A stretch of DNA of 64,000 nucleotides. It comes from Trichomonas vaginalis G3. Its lineage: Eukaryota > Parabasalia > Trichomonadida > Trichomonadidae. Below the pieces are notes generated by a model. It saw only the letters and a program-made list of their open reading frames with translations, was not told the origin of the DNA and made no database searches. The DNA lies in assembly GCF_026262505.1 (NCBI RefSeq), contig NC_067204.1, forward strand, positions 21,979,300 through 22,043,299. The letters are read 5' to 3'. Every line of letters starts with the position of its first letter. Positions within the stretch are counted from its first letter, which is position 1. The translations under genes and the position numbers were made by a program. Shown here piece by piece: positions 16,600-25,251 of this stretch.

Positions 16600-19500
16600 A
16601 TGTATCGGAAGTTGTCTAAGTTAGAACACTCGGAAATAAAACAACTTCTAACAGAAGCTAATATAGATGTTGCAAAGCATTACGCAACAAACAAAAAGGC
16701 ACTCGCTGACTTCATTAAAGACTATAATGGTGCAATAAGTTATGATAGAATTCATAAGTTCATAAAGCCGCAACGCGGCGAGGACGAAGTCCATGCAATA
16801 GCATTTCCTTTAAATGACGTTGCTATTGACTTATATCATAGACGTTCAGTACCTCATGAAGTAAGAAGAGAAATGTTTGACATAACAAATGCAAACGTTG
16901 GTCATACTCGTAAAGCTCTTTCGCATGATGTTCGTCAAGAGATGTTTGACATAACAAATGCGAACGTTGGTGAAACAAGAAGAGCTGTACCTCATGAAGT
17001 AAGAAGAGAAATGTTTGACATAACAAATGCGAACGTTGGTGAAACAAGAAGAGCTGTACCTCATGAAGTAAGAAGAGAAATGTTTGACATAACAAATGCG
17101 AACGTTGGTGAAACAAGAAGAAGAGACGACACACTGAAACAACAGAGAAGAGAGATGTTTAAGAGCGCTATAGAACAAGTTCGCAAAGCTAACGATGTCA
17201 TTCGTTCCATTGACGACAAACCAAAAGAAGGTGAGAGATGGTTAAAGAAAGATGAAGAGAATAGGAAGAGAAATGTGAAGTCAGGCAATAGACTCATTGA
17301 CTTTAACATCGAAGCTTTAGATGAACCAAACAGAGACTACTTACACAAACATTTCGGTAAGGTTTTCATGAGACTCTTAGAGAAAATTAAAATAAACTCA
17401 CAACAGAGATGGATGGTATGTTATAAACTTGGTGGAAAGTATGAATGTTCTACGTTAAACCTCAATAATATTGGAACATTACTACATCAGCTCTTGAAGG
17501 AGAACTTTATATCAGAGATAGAAGCAAATGCTGCAGGTATTGTTGAAATGCACTATGACTTCTTCTTGACAAACATAAAGAATCTTACCGAAATAAAGAT
17601 GTATGATTTAACAGAATATGAAGGCTTAACGATGTCAGATGTAAAGAAAGGCAAACCAAAAAAGAGACCATATAGAGATGAAAGCACACTGACAAATGAC
17701 CAGAAAGCCATTTTGGAAGCTCTTAAGCAAACAGGAAACCCAGCACTTATAGAAAGCTTTTGGAAAGATAATGGTGAAAAGAAGTTTTATAAGAAGAGAA
17801 GCGGTCAGTTCTGGAAGTATCTTTGCACATTACCTATAAATCTTGAACGCTACCAAATCTTCAATGAACTGAACAAAAGAACTGCAACACTTATGACAGA
17901 GGACAATTGTTTCGTTTATGCTTGCATTCAGGCTGGAGTAAATGGAGAGACTATTGACCACATGAGAGAAGTCATTCGTGTTAGAGACTTTCCTCAAAGT
18001 AAAGTACAAGAAATTTCTGACGCAACAGGTATAGCATTTAATGTTACCATTGGTTATTTCAATGACTCAAGACATAATGAAATAAAGAGATACATACCAA
18101 AAGAATGTGAAACTGTTCGAACTATTGACTTACTTCTTGTTGAAGACCACTACATGCTAAATGAAAGACTTCCAATGACAACATATTTCATTCGCAACTA
18201 TATAGAAATCTTGAAGGAGTGTGGTGGAATGAACATTGAGAAACAGATGAAAATATATACAAAGAGAGAGAACAAATATGTAGTTCGTTATGATAGAACT
18301 ACACCGCTATGGGATGTTATGAAAACATTGTGGGAGTGCAAATATTTCGAACCTATTTCTTATGGAGAACTTTTCACATATACGACTGACTTATATAAAC
18401 AGAACCTTGCACCATTTAAAGATTTGACATATGCTCCAAAGTATTGTGTACAACTGAAGAAGAAAGCAGAGTCAAAAGAAGTAAATAAAAATAAGTGCAA
18501 GTTCATTCCTGAGCACGTTTTCTTTGCTGACTTTGAGTGTAGTACCGATGGCTTTCATAAAGCTTTTAACATCTGTTATGACAGTGAAGATGGTTCAGTG
18601 AGTGAAAGCATATGGGGTCAAAACTGTGCAACAGAATTTTTGGAGCGACTTCCTGACAAGAGTTTAATATATTTCCATAACCTCAGTTATGATATAAACT
18701 TCATCTTAAGACACATGACAGAAGTGAAAGGAACTCCCATCATTAAAGGTTCACGAACAATGCAAGTAACTGGCTTATATAAAGGAAGGGCAATTATTAT
18801 AAAAGACTCTTACAGTGTTATAAATAAGAAGCTTAAACTATTTCCTGCTATGTTTAACTTACAAACAGGACCGAAAGAAGTATTTCCATATAACTACTAC
18901 AGCAGTGTTTTGTTAGCAAATGACAACAGAACTGGTGTCATTTCTGAAGCATGTAAGTTTATCCAGGATGCAGATACGTTCATGAAGAACATAGATTCCA
19001 TCAAAGGTTGCAGAATAGATGAAAACCATTTCGATTTAGAAAAATATAGCTCATTTTACTGCAAACAAGATGTAAGAATTTTAAGAGAAGGTTTTGTAAA
19101 GTTCCGCAATGACTTATTGAAAGAGTTTGATTTAAACGTTTATGACTACGTTAGTATTTGTTCTATTGCTAACAAATTGTTTGAGAACAGAGTATACTTC
19201 CCGAATGGAAATCTTTATGACCTCTCAAATAAACCAAGAGAATTTATTTCGAGATGCATTCAAGGTGGAAGATGTATGTTGTCAGATAACATGAAACAAA
19301 AGAGCAAAAAGAAACTCATTGCTGACTTCGACACTGTTTCATTATATCCTTCAGCTATAGCAAGACTTTATACTTTAGAAGGTATTCCAAAAGTATTGAA
19401 GGAAGAAATGTTAAGCACAGAGTATCTCATGAGACATTTATTCGATGACGACCAAAAGGAACCCATTGGTGAAAAGTTTATGTCTGGCTTCTTTGTTCTC

Positions 19501-20586
19501 ATTAAGATAACAGAGATTGGTATACCCAGACACTTTCATTTAATAGTTTGCGACCCTGAACTAAATCCAGAACTTAACGTTCCAAGAAGTTCAAACACTT
19601 GCTGTCTCATGTATGTTGACCATATAACATTACAAGACCTCATAAAATATCAAGGTGTCAAATGTGAAGTGTTGCAAGGATACTATTACGATGGAAACAG
19701 AGATATGAGAATAAGAGATGAAGTAAAGAAGTTGTTTGAGTTAAGGTTAAAGTATAAGAAAGAAGAAAACCCCTTACAAGAAATTATAAAACTCATTCTG
19801 AACAGCATTTATGGCAAAACTATTCTATCTCCTATTGAGTCAAAAATAACCATAGTAGATGACAAAGATGCTATAAGATATGCTATAAGAAATTACAACC
19901 ATATAGTGAAGTTCGAAGGTTTGGATGGTTCAGATAAAACTATTTTCAAGCTAACGAAAAGCATTTGCAGACACTTTAACTTCTGTCCACTTGGTGTTAA
20001 TATTCTGTCTATGTCAAAACGTATTATGAATGAAGTATTCTGTACTGCAGAGGACATGGGACTTCAAATCTTTTACCAGGATACCGACAGTATGCACTTA
20101 TATAATGAAGACATCCCAAAGCTTGCAGCAGAGTTTAAGAAGAGATACGGTAGAGAACTTATAGGAAAGAACCTTGGTCAATTTCATAGCGACTTTGCAG
20201 AAATAACACCTGGAAAACAAAGTTTAGCTTATAAAAGTATTTTCTGTGGAAAGAAGACCTACATAGACTTACTCACTAACGATTTAAATGAAGTTGCATT
20301 TCACTGCAGAATGAAAGGCGTGAAGCAAGATGTTATTGCTTTAACCGCTAATGAAATGTTTCCTGAAGCTATACAATGCTATTACAATGAAGATAAGAAC
20401 ATTCACATACCTGTTGGAACATATGACAAAGACTCTGAGTTCAGTTTAATGAAACTTTACAAAGCACTTTATGACGGTCAAGAGATTGGATTTGACTTAT
20501 GTAAGTCATGTCAACCTTGCTTTGCTGAAAAGTTTAACTTCTCAATAACGACTAAAACAAGCTTTATTCGTAAGTTGAAGTTCTGA
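16600..20586 (+). CDS. Protein-primed family B DNA polymerase of the Maverick
   Basis: 1328 residues, open throughout. It replicates the element by protein priming. The 3'-5' exonuclease has Exo I FADFECSTDG (D644, E646), Exo II HNLSYDINF (N694, D698) and Exo III YCKQDVRIL (D824). The polymerase has motif A DFDTVSLYPSAI (from D909), motif B KLILNSIYGKT (from K1064) and motif C YQDTDSMHL (D1161, D1163). The N-terminal 180 residues hold four tandem 23-residue repeats. The region between the repeats and the exonuclease (about 250-620) is typical of long Polinton polymerases and may include an OTU-like or terminal-protein part (MTEDNCFVYACIQAG around residue 430), but this is uncertain. It shares a promoter with the divergent gene at 16036. 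Confidence 0.97.
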   Translation: MYRKLSKLEHSEIKQLLTEANIDVAKHYATNKKALADFIKDYNGAISYDRIHKFIKPQRGEDEVHAIAFPLNDVAIDLYHRRSVPHEVRREMFDITNANVGHTRKALSHDVRQEMFDITNANVGETRRAVPHEVRREMFDITNANVGETRRAVPHEVRREMFDITNANVGETRRRDDTLKQQRREMFKSAIEQVRKANDVIRSIDDKPKEGERWLKKDEENRKRNVKSGNRLIDFNIEALDEPNRDYLHKHFGKVFMRLLEKIKINSQQRWMVCYKLGGKYECSTLNLNNIGTLLHQLLKENFISEIEANAAGIVEMHYDFFLTNIKNLTEIKMYDLTEYEGLTMSDVKKGKPKKRPYRDESTLTNDQKAILEALKQTGNPALIESFWKDNGEKKFYKKRSGQFWKYLCTLPINLERYQIFNELNKRTATLMTEDNCFVYACIQAGVNGETIDHMREVIRVRDFPQSKVQEISDATGIAFNVTIGYFNDSRHNEIKRYIPKECETVRTIDLLLVEDHYMLNERLPMTTYFIRNYIEILKECGGMNIEKQMKIYTKRENKYVVRYDRTTPLWDVMKTLWECKYFEPISYGELFTYTTDLYKQNLAPFKDLTYAPKYCVQLKKKAESKEVNKNKCKFIPEHVFFADFECSTDGFHKAFNICYDSEDGSVSESIWGQNCATEFLERLPDKSLIYFHNLSYDINFILRHMTEVKGTPIIKGSRTMQVTGLYKGRAIIIKDSYSVINKKLKLFPAMFNLQTGPKEVFPYNYYSSVLLANDNRTGVISEACKFIQDADTFMKNIDSIKGCRIDENHFDLEKYSSFYCKQDVRILREGFVKFRNDLLKEFDLNVYDYVSICSIANKLFENRVYFPNGNLYDLSNKPREFISRCIQGGRCMLSDNMKQKSKKKLIADFDTVSLYPSAIARLYTLEGIPKVLKEEMLSTEYLMRHLFDDDQKEPIGEKFMSGFFVLIKITEIGIPRHFHLIVCDPELNPELNVPRSSNTCCLMYVDHITLQDLIKYQGVKCEVLQGYYYDGNRDMRIRDEVKKLFELRLKYKKEENPLQEIIKLILNSIYGKTILSPIESKITIVDDKDAIRYAIRNYNHIVKFEGLDGSDKTIFKLTKSICRHFNFCPLGVNILSMSKRIMNEVFCTAEDMGLQIFYQDTDSMHLYNEDIPKLAAEFKKRYGRELIGKNLGQFHSDFAEITPGKQSLAYKSIFCGKKTYIDLLTNDLNEVAFHCRMKGVKQDVIALTANEMFPEAIQCYYNEDKNIHIPVGTYDKDSEFSLMKLYKALYDGQEIGFDLCKSCQPCFAEKFNFSITTKTSFIRKLKF
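16846..17121 (+). repeat. Four 69-bp tandem repeats inside PolB
   Basis: Copies start at 16846, 16915, 16984 and 17053, in frame. Unit VPHEVRREMFDITNANVGET plus RRA. Copies 3 and 4 are identical or nearly so; copy 2 is the most diverged (SHDVRQ, HTRKA at the junction). A degenerate half-copy (QQRREMFKSAIEQV) follows. Confidence 0.95.
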
Positions 20587-20690
20587 GGTCATTTATTTTT
20601 GTCAGCAATGAGGTCATGAATGAGGTCATGAATGAGGTCATTTATTTTTGTCAGAAATGAGGTCATTCGTGATAAAAATAAAGCTAGCGT
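20584..20690. repeat. TGAGGTCAT repeats after the polymerase gene
   Basis: TGAGGTCAT occurs at 20584, 20609, 20621, 20633 and 20658; the middle three have a 12-bp period (TGAGGTCATGAA). TTTATTTTTGTCAG occurs twice between them. The block separates the convergent ends of PolB and the gene at 20696. Confidence 0.8.
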
Positions 20691-20695
20691 AGATT

Positions 20696-21553
20696 TTACA
20701 ATACTGCGATGGTAGAGTTTAAGAGTTGTGCTTCAATGTAGAGACAGTCCTTATGGTCTGGAGGCAAGAACACTGGACATTTATGGTCATGAGTGGAGTA
20801 CATGTCTATCCAAAACTCACGATTGAAGCCAGTTAATTTATAGTATTTAGGGTTAGGAAGTGGTGAAGTTCTTGTATGACCAATGAACTCATTTTCAACG
20901 CCTTTGGCTATATTAGAGTAAAGTATTGCTTGCTTTCTATCCCAAATGCCAGGTGTTACAATCTTTGAAAATTCATTTTTCCTCGGAAGCATTGCATCAT
21001 AATTGAAAACATTCTTAAAATCATCACTTGGTTCAGAGATTTGAAATCTTATACGTAATGGATTTTCTTTCTTTTTAGCGACTTCATTGAATGGTGAGAA
21101 TACAATGAATTGACAGTCATGAGTTCCATCTTCATTTTCATTAAATTCATAATGAAAGTCTATAAGTTGTGGCTGACTACCTTCTTCTTTCAGTTGTGCA
21201 AGAAACTCACGTAAAGGCTGTAAAGTTTGTACTTCAATGTTGAACTTTTTCTCGAACATCTCATTAAATGAAATCATACATTGTTGCAATGTTGTATCGT
21301 CTTTAAAGTATTTGTATATGTGAATGTTTTGGGCGCTTAAAGACTGTTCGTCATTTTCTATCTCGACTTGAAGTATAAAGTCAACCTTTCTGAAAGCACG
21401 TGTTATATACATAGATGTTATGCCAATGTACTTCTCTTCATTTATGTTCACAATCCAGTCTGTTGGAAACTTAAACGTTACTCTGTTCCCCTTTATTTTG
21501 ACGTCAGGGTTTTCACTACTGAACGCAACAGTTAAAGGTATTTGTCTATACAT
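20696..21553 (-). CDS. Minor-capsid (penton-like) candidate of the Maverick
   Basis: 285 residues, whole. It is rich in short beta strands: the N-terminus MYRQIPLTVAFSSENPDVKI and VTFKFPTDWIVNINEEKYIG, then FILQVEIENDEQS, and the C-terminal EFWIDMYSTHDHKCPVFLPP. This style and length fit the single jelly-roll penton-type minor capsid proteins of Polintons (usually 250-300 residues), and a Maverick normally has one beside its major capsid gene. The assignment rests on size, predicted beta content and position near the major-capsid candidate, not on a decisive motif. The stop codon lies next to the TGAGGTCAT repeat block. Confidence 0.55.
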   Translation of the reverse strand: MYRQIPLTVAFSSENPDVKIKGNRVTFKFPTDWIVNINEEKYIGITSMYITRAFRKVDFILQVEIENDEQSLSAQNIHIYKYFKDDTTLQQCMISFNEMFEKKFNIEVQTLQPLREFLAQLKEEGSQPQLIDFHYEFNENEDGTHDCQFIVFSPFNEVAKKKENPLRIRFQISEPSDDFKNVFNYDAMLPRKNEFSKIVTPGIWDRKQAILYSNIAKGVENEFIGHTRTSPLPNPKYYKLTGFNREFWIDMYSTHDHKCPVFLPPDHKDCLYIEAQLLNSTIAVL

Positions 21554-21577
21554 TTAATTCGGATAAAAATAAACCAT

Positions 21578-21832
21578 TTACTCTTTCTTTGCTTCAGCTT
21601 CTTTAGCTTTTGCTTCTTCTCTAGCTTTTTTCGCCAGCAAACGTGGGTTCTTCTGTCTTCCAGCAGCTAATGCAGCTAGTTGTTTTTCACTAAGTTTTCT
21701 CTTTGGTCTCTCTGGCTTTTGTTCTTGTTTTTGTTCCTTCAGTTCGGATAAAATTTGCTCACGAATTTCTTTCTTCAATGCTTCAACATCTATGACCCCT
21801 TGGGTCTTGTCCGTAGGATTTGACTGAGTCAT
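21578..21832 (-). CDS. Small basic coiled-coil protein
   Basis: 84 residues from the Met codon at 21830-21832 (MTQSNPTDKTQ); the frame extends 7 codons further but that part is leader. The middle is a charged coiled coil (EALKKEIREQILSELKEQKQ), followed by a basic segment with PKRKLSEKQLAALAAGRQK and an Ala/Lys/Glu-rich tail. The basic stretch resembles DNA-binding or nuclear-targeting segments. It lies 24 bp upstream of the minor-capsid candidate on the same strand, so co-expression is likely. Possibly a core protein that packs DNA; inference only. Confidence 0.55.
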   Translation of the reverse strand: MTQSNPTDKTQGVIDVEALKKEIREQILSELKEQKQEQKPERPKRKLSEKQLAALAAGRQKNPRLLAKKAREEAKAKEAEAKKE

Positions 21833-21877
21833 TTGACTGCAGATAAAAAACAAAATTAAAACTTTAACCGATGTAAA

Positions 21878-22310
21878 ATGAGCTTGTCAAAATCAGACGA
21901 GAGTCTATTATATTAAATGACGCAAGAGGAATACAACATCCTTTCTATTATGTAAGTCAGAGTAAAGATGGTAAAATATATGTAAGAAAAAGAAAGGTTC
22001 CATTAGCGAATGCAGAGAGCGACAACATTAAGGTGCATGGCAAGGGTGAAGTCCACGAAGCCCATATAAAACCTTCTGTCAAACTGAGCCACCAAAAGAA
22101 CAAGAAGAAAAGAAGCCAGATGTACTTTCAATAACGAACCAAGAGCTTATTGCAAAGTTCGTGAATTTCATTGAAAAACAAACCGAGTCAAAGAACCCTG
22201 ACCCACCAGTGAAAGAAGTTGAGACAAAAGAGAATGTACAGTTCATTGAAAATGTCAAGAAACAACTTCCACCACGAATGCCAAGAAGAAGAGTGAGAAT
22301 AATGAAGTAA
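21878..22310 (+). pseudogene. Small Maverick gene before the capsid, broken
   Basis: Plus-strand protein-like segments: an N-terminal beta part (HPFYYVSQSKDGKIYVRKRK) and a C-terminal part rich in Pro, Glu and Lys ending in basic residues (PPRMPRRRVRIMK). About one break. Divergent from the basic coiled-coil gene, 45 bp apart. It precedes the major-capsid candidate by some 30 bp. Function unknown. Confidence 0.4.
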
Positions 22311-22337
22311 ATAGATATTTTTATCTGAAGTAAATAC

Positions 22338-23863
22338 ATGCAGAACGAACAGTTAAACGAATTTACTCCAGCAGAGCATATTCATCAGATTCGCTCATAT
22401 TTCGATATCATAGACAATGCAGTTCAAATTGGTGACACTAATAGAAAATATTCTGACGCAAAGATTCCATCACAACCTGGAACTGCTAAAGATAACACAT
22501 GGGTAACATTCAATCTCTCACCTCCTGGTGAAAATATGTTGGACCTTTACAATACATTCATTACGTATAAAATGGAAGGTCAATTTATTGCAGATAAAGA
22601 AATTGGTTCAGGTTCCAATAAAACAAACCCACCAGGATTTTGGATTGGTTTCGATGACGCTTTCTATGCAGTTGCTGGATATCAAATCCTTGCAAATGGT
22701 CGTATCGTATATTCTCAAGACAACGCAAGAGAAGAAGCATATATAACTTCAAACTCACAAACTACCGAACAAATAAAGAAAGTAGATGTTTTCTCAAAGA
22801 CTCGACATGAAGATGTATGGAGTCATTCGGGAACATGCAGAACAGGACAAATTGTTAGTGGTCCAATTACAGCAGGAAAATCATTTGATTTTAAGCTTCG
22901 TTTAAGAATTCCTGTTAGAAGATTCCTTCCATTAGAAGCTATTCGATTTATTCCAGCTTTTGCAGGAAACATTCAGCTTAAAGTAAAGTTCAGTAGCGAC
23001 GCCTTACAATGCACATCTATATCTGTAAATGATATCATTGCTTTCAATCCAACTCTTAAAGTTGCATTTGCTTCAGATTCAAATCCACCGACAAATAAAT
23101 TTGTTCCATGGAATGAACCATTCACTATGATAACGAAGGCAGTAGAAGCTAGTGGAACAGTTACTATTACAACTGTAACCCAGCAACTATTTCGAACAAA
23201 GATGGATTTTAATGAATGTTTCATTCATCCAAAGTCATTCTCTTTAGACCCTAACATTTATACAGAACTTGTAGAACATTATACAAACGAGGCTTTATGT
23301 TTTCCTGTTAAAGTTATGGATTGGATTCCTATGGACGGTTCATTCTCAAAGAATACAGATAGTTCAAGTGCAACATTTACAGCAGCTTATACGCCTATTA
23401 ATGTTAAAAGTATTTGGGCACTATTTAGAAAGAAAGACAACTATTATGTTAATTTTGAGAACCCTAAGTTTAAATATCTTCAGCTTTCCATGGGAGCTTA
23501 TGGAAATATGCCTGCAGAACCTGAAAAATCATATGGACCTGTATTTTATGAAATGGTTGCGAACGCTTGCAATACAAACAATGATATGATAGGATTTAAT
23601 GAAGATGTTATGAGGTCATTGGTGGATGATGGTAGTGTGGAACATAAATGGGATAGCTATGACAACACACATTTCTTATGTGGTTTTCCAACAGAAGTGG
23701 ACTTTTGCTTCCACAAGGTCAAACATCTACTGCTCCAATAACATACAAATTGTCTGTTAAAGGACCTATTGAACTAGCAACTGAAAACGTACCAAAGCCA
23801 CTTATTGGATTTATGAGGGATTGTTGCTTTGCCATTCAGGTGCGTGCTAATGGCATCCCATAA
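22338..23863 (+). pseudogene. Major capsid protein candidate (double jelly-roll type), broken once
   Basis: The region encodes about 500 residues in beta-rich segments with Gly, Asn and aromatic residues, e.g. TWVTFNLSPPGENMLDLYNT, FWIGFDDAFYAVAGYQILAN, SFDFKLRLRIPVRRFLPLEA and IRFIPAFAGNIQLKVKFSSD. The F-x-L-R-x-R-x-P-x-R-R-F-L-P motif and the order of strands match the major capsid gene of trichomonad Mavericks. A double jelly-roll major capsid protein of this size would form the hexons of the virion. One break towards the C-terminal end. Neighbours: minor-capsid candidate and basic core-like protein upstream, membrane-type protein downstream. Confidence 0.75.
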
Positions 23864-23916
23864 TAAGATTAGATGACTATAACTTAGCCACGGACGACAG
23901 TGAGGAATAAAGGATG

Positions 23917-23929
23917 AACGTTTATTTTT
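23917..23929 (+). promoter_or_regulatory. AACGTTTATTTTT motif before the next gene
   Basis: AACGTTTATTTTTA lies 12 bp before the ATG at 23941 and after the capsid end, the same motif as at 14818, 25175 and 25211. Confidence 0.4.
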
Positions 23930-23940
23930 AAAGCTTATAA

Positions 23941-24399
23941 ATGAGTTCTTCATCAAGCTCTCGTGAACCTTCACCATCTATGAAACAAACTTTACCAAAC
24001 GATTATGGAGCACCTATTGAATATTTCTTACGAGCTGCACAATGGCAAAGAGCAGTCTCACCAAGGTTAGGTGTTCCACCAGCTCCTGTCAAAAATAGCA
24101 TTTGGTCAAGTCCTTATATAAAATATGGTCTCCCACTAGGTTTGCTAGCTACAGCAGGAGCAGTAATGATGTTGAAAAGAAATAAAGCAAATGTTATAAA
24201 TAATACTGAAATAGCTGAAGTTAAACAAACTCCAACACCTTCGCCAAAACCAACGCCTTCACAAGCAAAACCTTCAATAACTCCTGAACCTATGGAAGTA
24301 CAAACTCCTGTTCAAAAGTCAACTCCTAAACCGACTCCAACATTTAAACCAGAACCTACTCCTCAAATAAATCGTAAAACTCCTGCGTTTCCTTACTGA
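23941..24399 (+). CDS. Single-pass membrane protein with Pro-Thr-rich tail
   Basis: 152 residues, whole. Ser-rich N-terminus (MSSSSSSREPSPS), then a globular part with APIEYFLRAAQWQRAV, one predicted membrane helix at about residues 60-78 (YGLPLGLLATAGAVMMLKRN) with a positive flank, and a long tail of P-T-P repeats (TPTPSPKPTPSQ, KPTPTFKPEPTPQ). A small single-pass protein with a Pro-rich tail next to the capsid gene could be a virion membrane or vertex protein. No family recognised. Confidence 0.6.
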   Translation: MSSSSSSREPSPSMKQTLPNDYGAPIEYFLRAAQWQRAVSPRLGVPPAPVKNSIWSSPYIKYGLPLGLLATAGAVMMLKRNKANVINNTEIAEVKQTPTPSPKPTPSQAKPSITPEPMEVQTPVQKSTPKPTPTFKPEPTPQINRKTPAFPY

Positions 24400-24447
24400 A
24401 AAAATAACGTTATTTTTATTTAATATTAAAATTTTTATTTGATTGAA
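24400..24447 (+). promoter_or_regulatory. Short variant of the shared upstream block (24.4 kb)
   Basis: AAAAAATAACGTTATTTTTA, then TTTAATATTAAAATTTTTAT, right before the gene at 24448. Contains the near-palindrome AAAAATAACGTTATTTTT. Confidence 0.5.
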
Positions 24448-24690
24448 ATGACGACTAAAGTCACTGAAGCAATGAAACAAAAGTTTTTGGTAGAATACAT
24501 TAAATCAGGAACTATTCCGGAAGGTTTTTACATTCATACTATGAAGGATGGTAGAGTTCAGTTTAGAAAGATAAAGCAACCATTAGATAGAGAAGGTATT
24601 TTGAGAAAGATTAAACTTCATGAGGACAACATTGCTGAACTTAAGAAGAAGTTAGAAGAGTTGGAGAAAGCAGACGACAGTGAGTTATAA
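24448..24690 (+). CDS. Small Maverick protein with C-terminal coiled coil (80 aa)
   Basis: 80 residues from the ATG at 24448. N-terminal helix with KQKFLVEYIKSG, a short turn (IPEGFYIHTMKDGRVQFRK), then a coiled coil with clear heptads (ILRKIKLHEDNIAELKKKLE). The last codon and the stop lie in the perfect 130-bp inverted repeat. No family recognised; a small adaptor or DNA-packing protein is possible. Confidence 0.55.
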   Translation: MTTKVTEAMKQKFLVEYIKSGTIPEGFYIHTMKDGRVQFRKIKQPLDREGILRKIKLHEDNIAELKKKLEELEKADDSEL

Positions 24691-24811
24691 AGCAATGAAT
24701 TCAACAGGTTAGAAAAGAGGTTAGATATCGGGTTAGATCTAACCTTCTACCCTAAATTTATTTTTGTGCTATGTTTTCATACGTGTGCGGGTGGTGATAT
24801 CATTAATTTTT
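24682..24811 (-). repeat. Right copy of the perfect 130-bp internal inverted repeat
   Basis: Exact mirror of 3702-3831 by eye, including the palindromic block at 24706-24753 and the flank ATACGTGTGCGGGTGGTGAT. It lies 440 bp inside the right TIR; the left copy lies 585 bp inside the left TIR. Confidence 0.9.
24706..24753 (-). repeat. Palindromic GGTTAGATCTAACC block, copy 6
   Basis: AGGTTAGAAAAGAGGTTAGA, TATCGGGTTAGATCTAACC, TTCTACCC. Mirror of copy 1 within the internal inverted repeat. Confidence 0.85.
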
Positions 24812-24852
24812 TATTTTATTTTTAAATAATTTTTTATTTTATTTTTATATAA

Positions 24853-25173
24853 ATGACGAAAACTATTGAGATAACAAACTACAACGGTCATGAGTTCAAG
24901 AATTTGTTCTTCGTTCCTCGTGAAAATACATTCTATCAGATACGAGGGAGAAAGGGTAAAGTTAGTTTGAGCGTTTATGAAGGAATGAAGAATGGAAAGT
25001 TTATACAAGCATACGATACAAACGGTAAACGTGTTTCATTAGCTTTGTCAAAACTTACTAACATTCATTTTGACAGTGATTTTGACCTATATGAAGAAGA
25101 AAGTGAGTCAGAAGATTATGAGCTGTTATGTGAAGCACAGCAATGGGAGGAGTTGCAATACTTTTGTAAGTGA
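24853..25173 (+). CDS. Maverick protein of unknown function (106 aa)
   Basis: 106 residues, last gene before the right end and reading outward. A beta-rich N-terminal half (TIEITNYNGHEFKNLFFVPR, YQIRGRKGKVSLSVY) is followed by a strongly acidic stretch (DSDFDLYEEESESEDYELLC). A small beta domain plus acidic tail is all that can be said. It sits between the internal inverted repeat and the TIR; the left end has an unrelated gene in that place. A CGTTTATTTTT motif follows its stop. Confidence 0.55.
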   Translation: MTKTIEITNYNGHEFKNLFFVPRENTFYQIRGRKGKVSLSVYEGMKNGKFIQAYDTNGKRVSLALSKLTNIHFDSDFDLYEEESESEDYELLCEAQQWEELQYFCK

Positions 25174-25174
25174 G

Positions 25175-25240
25175 AACGTTTATTTTTACATTAGTGAAGT
25201 CGTTTGTGAAAACGTTTATTTTTTCATTAATGAGGTGAAG
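25175..25240 (+). repeat. AACGTTTATTTTT pair with RTGARGTCRT motif, right subterminal
   Basis: AACGTTTATTTTT at 25175 and 25211, each followed by an ATTARTGA segment; AGTGAAGTCGT at 25193 mirrors the 12-bp repeats at the left end (3133-3180). Confidence 0.75.
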
Positions 25241-25251
25241 TGGTTGGCGGC

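Noticed and set aside
16823-17178. Repeated minus-strand frames rich in Cys and Phe
   Set aside because: They are mirror readings of the tandem repeats in the polymerase gene.
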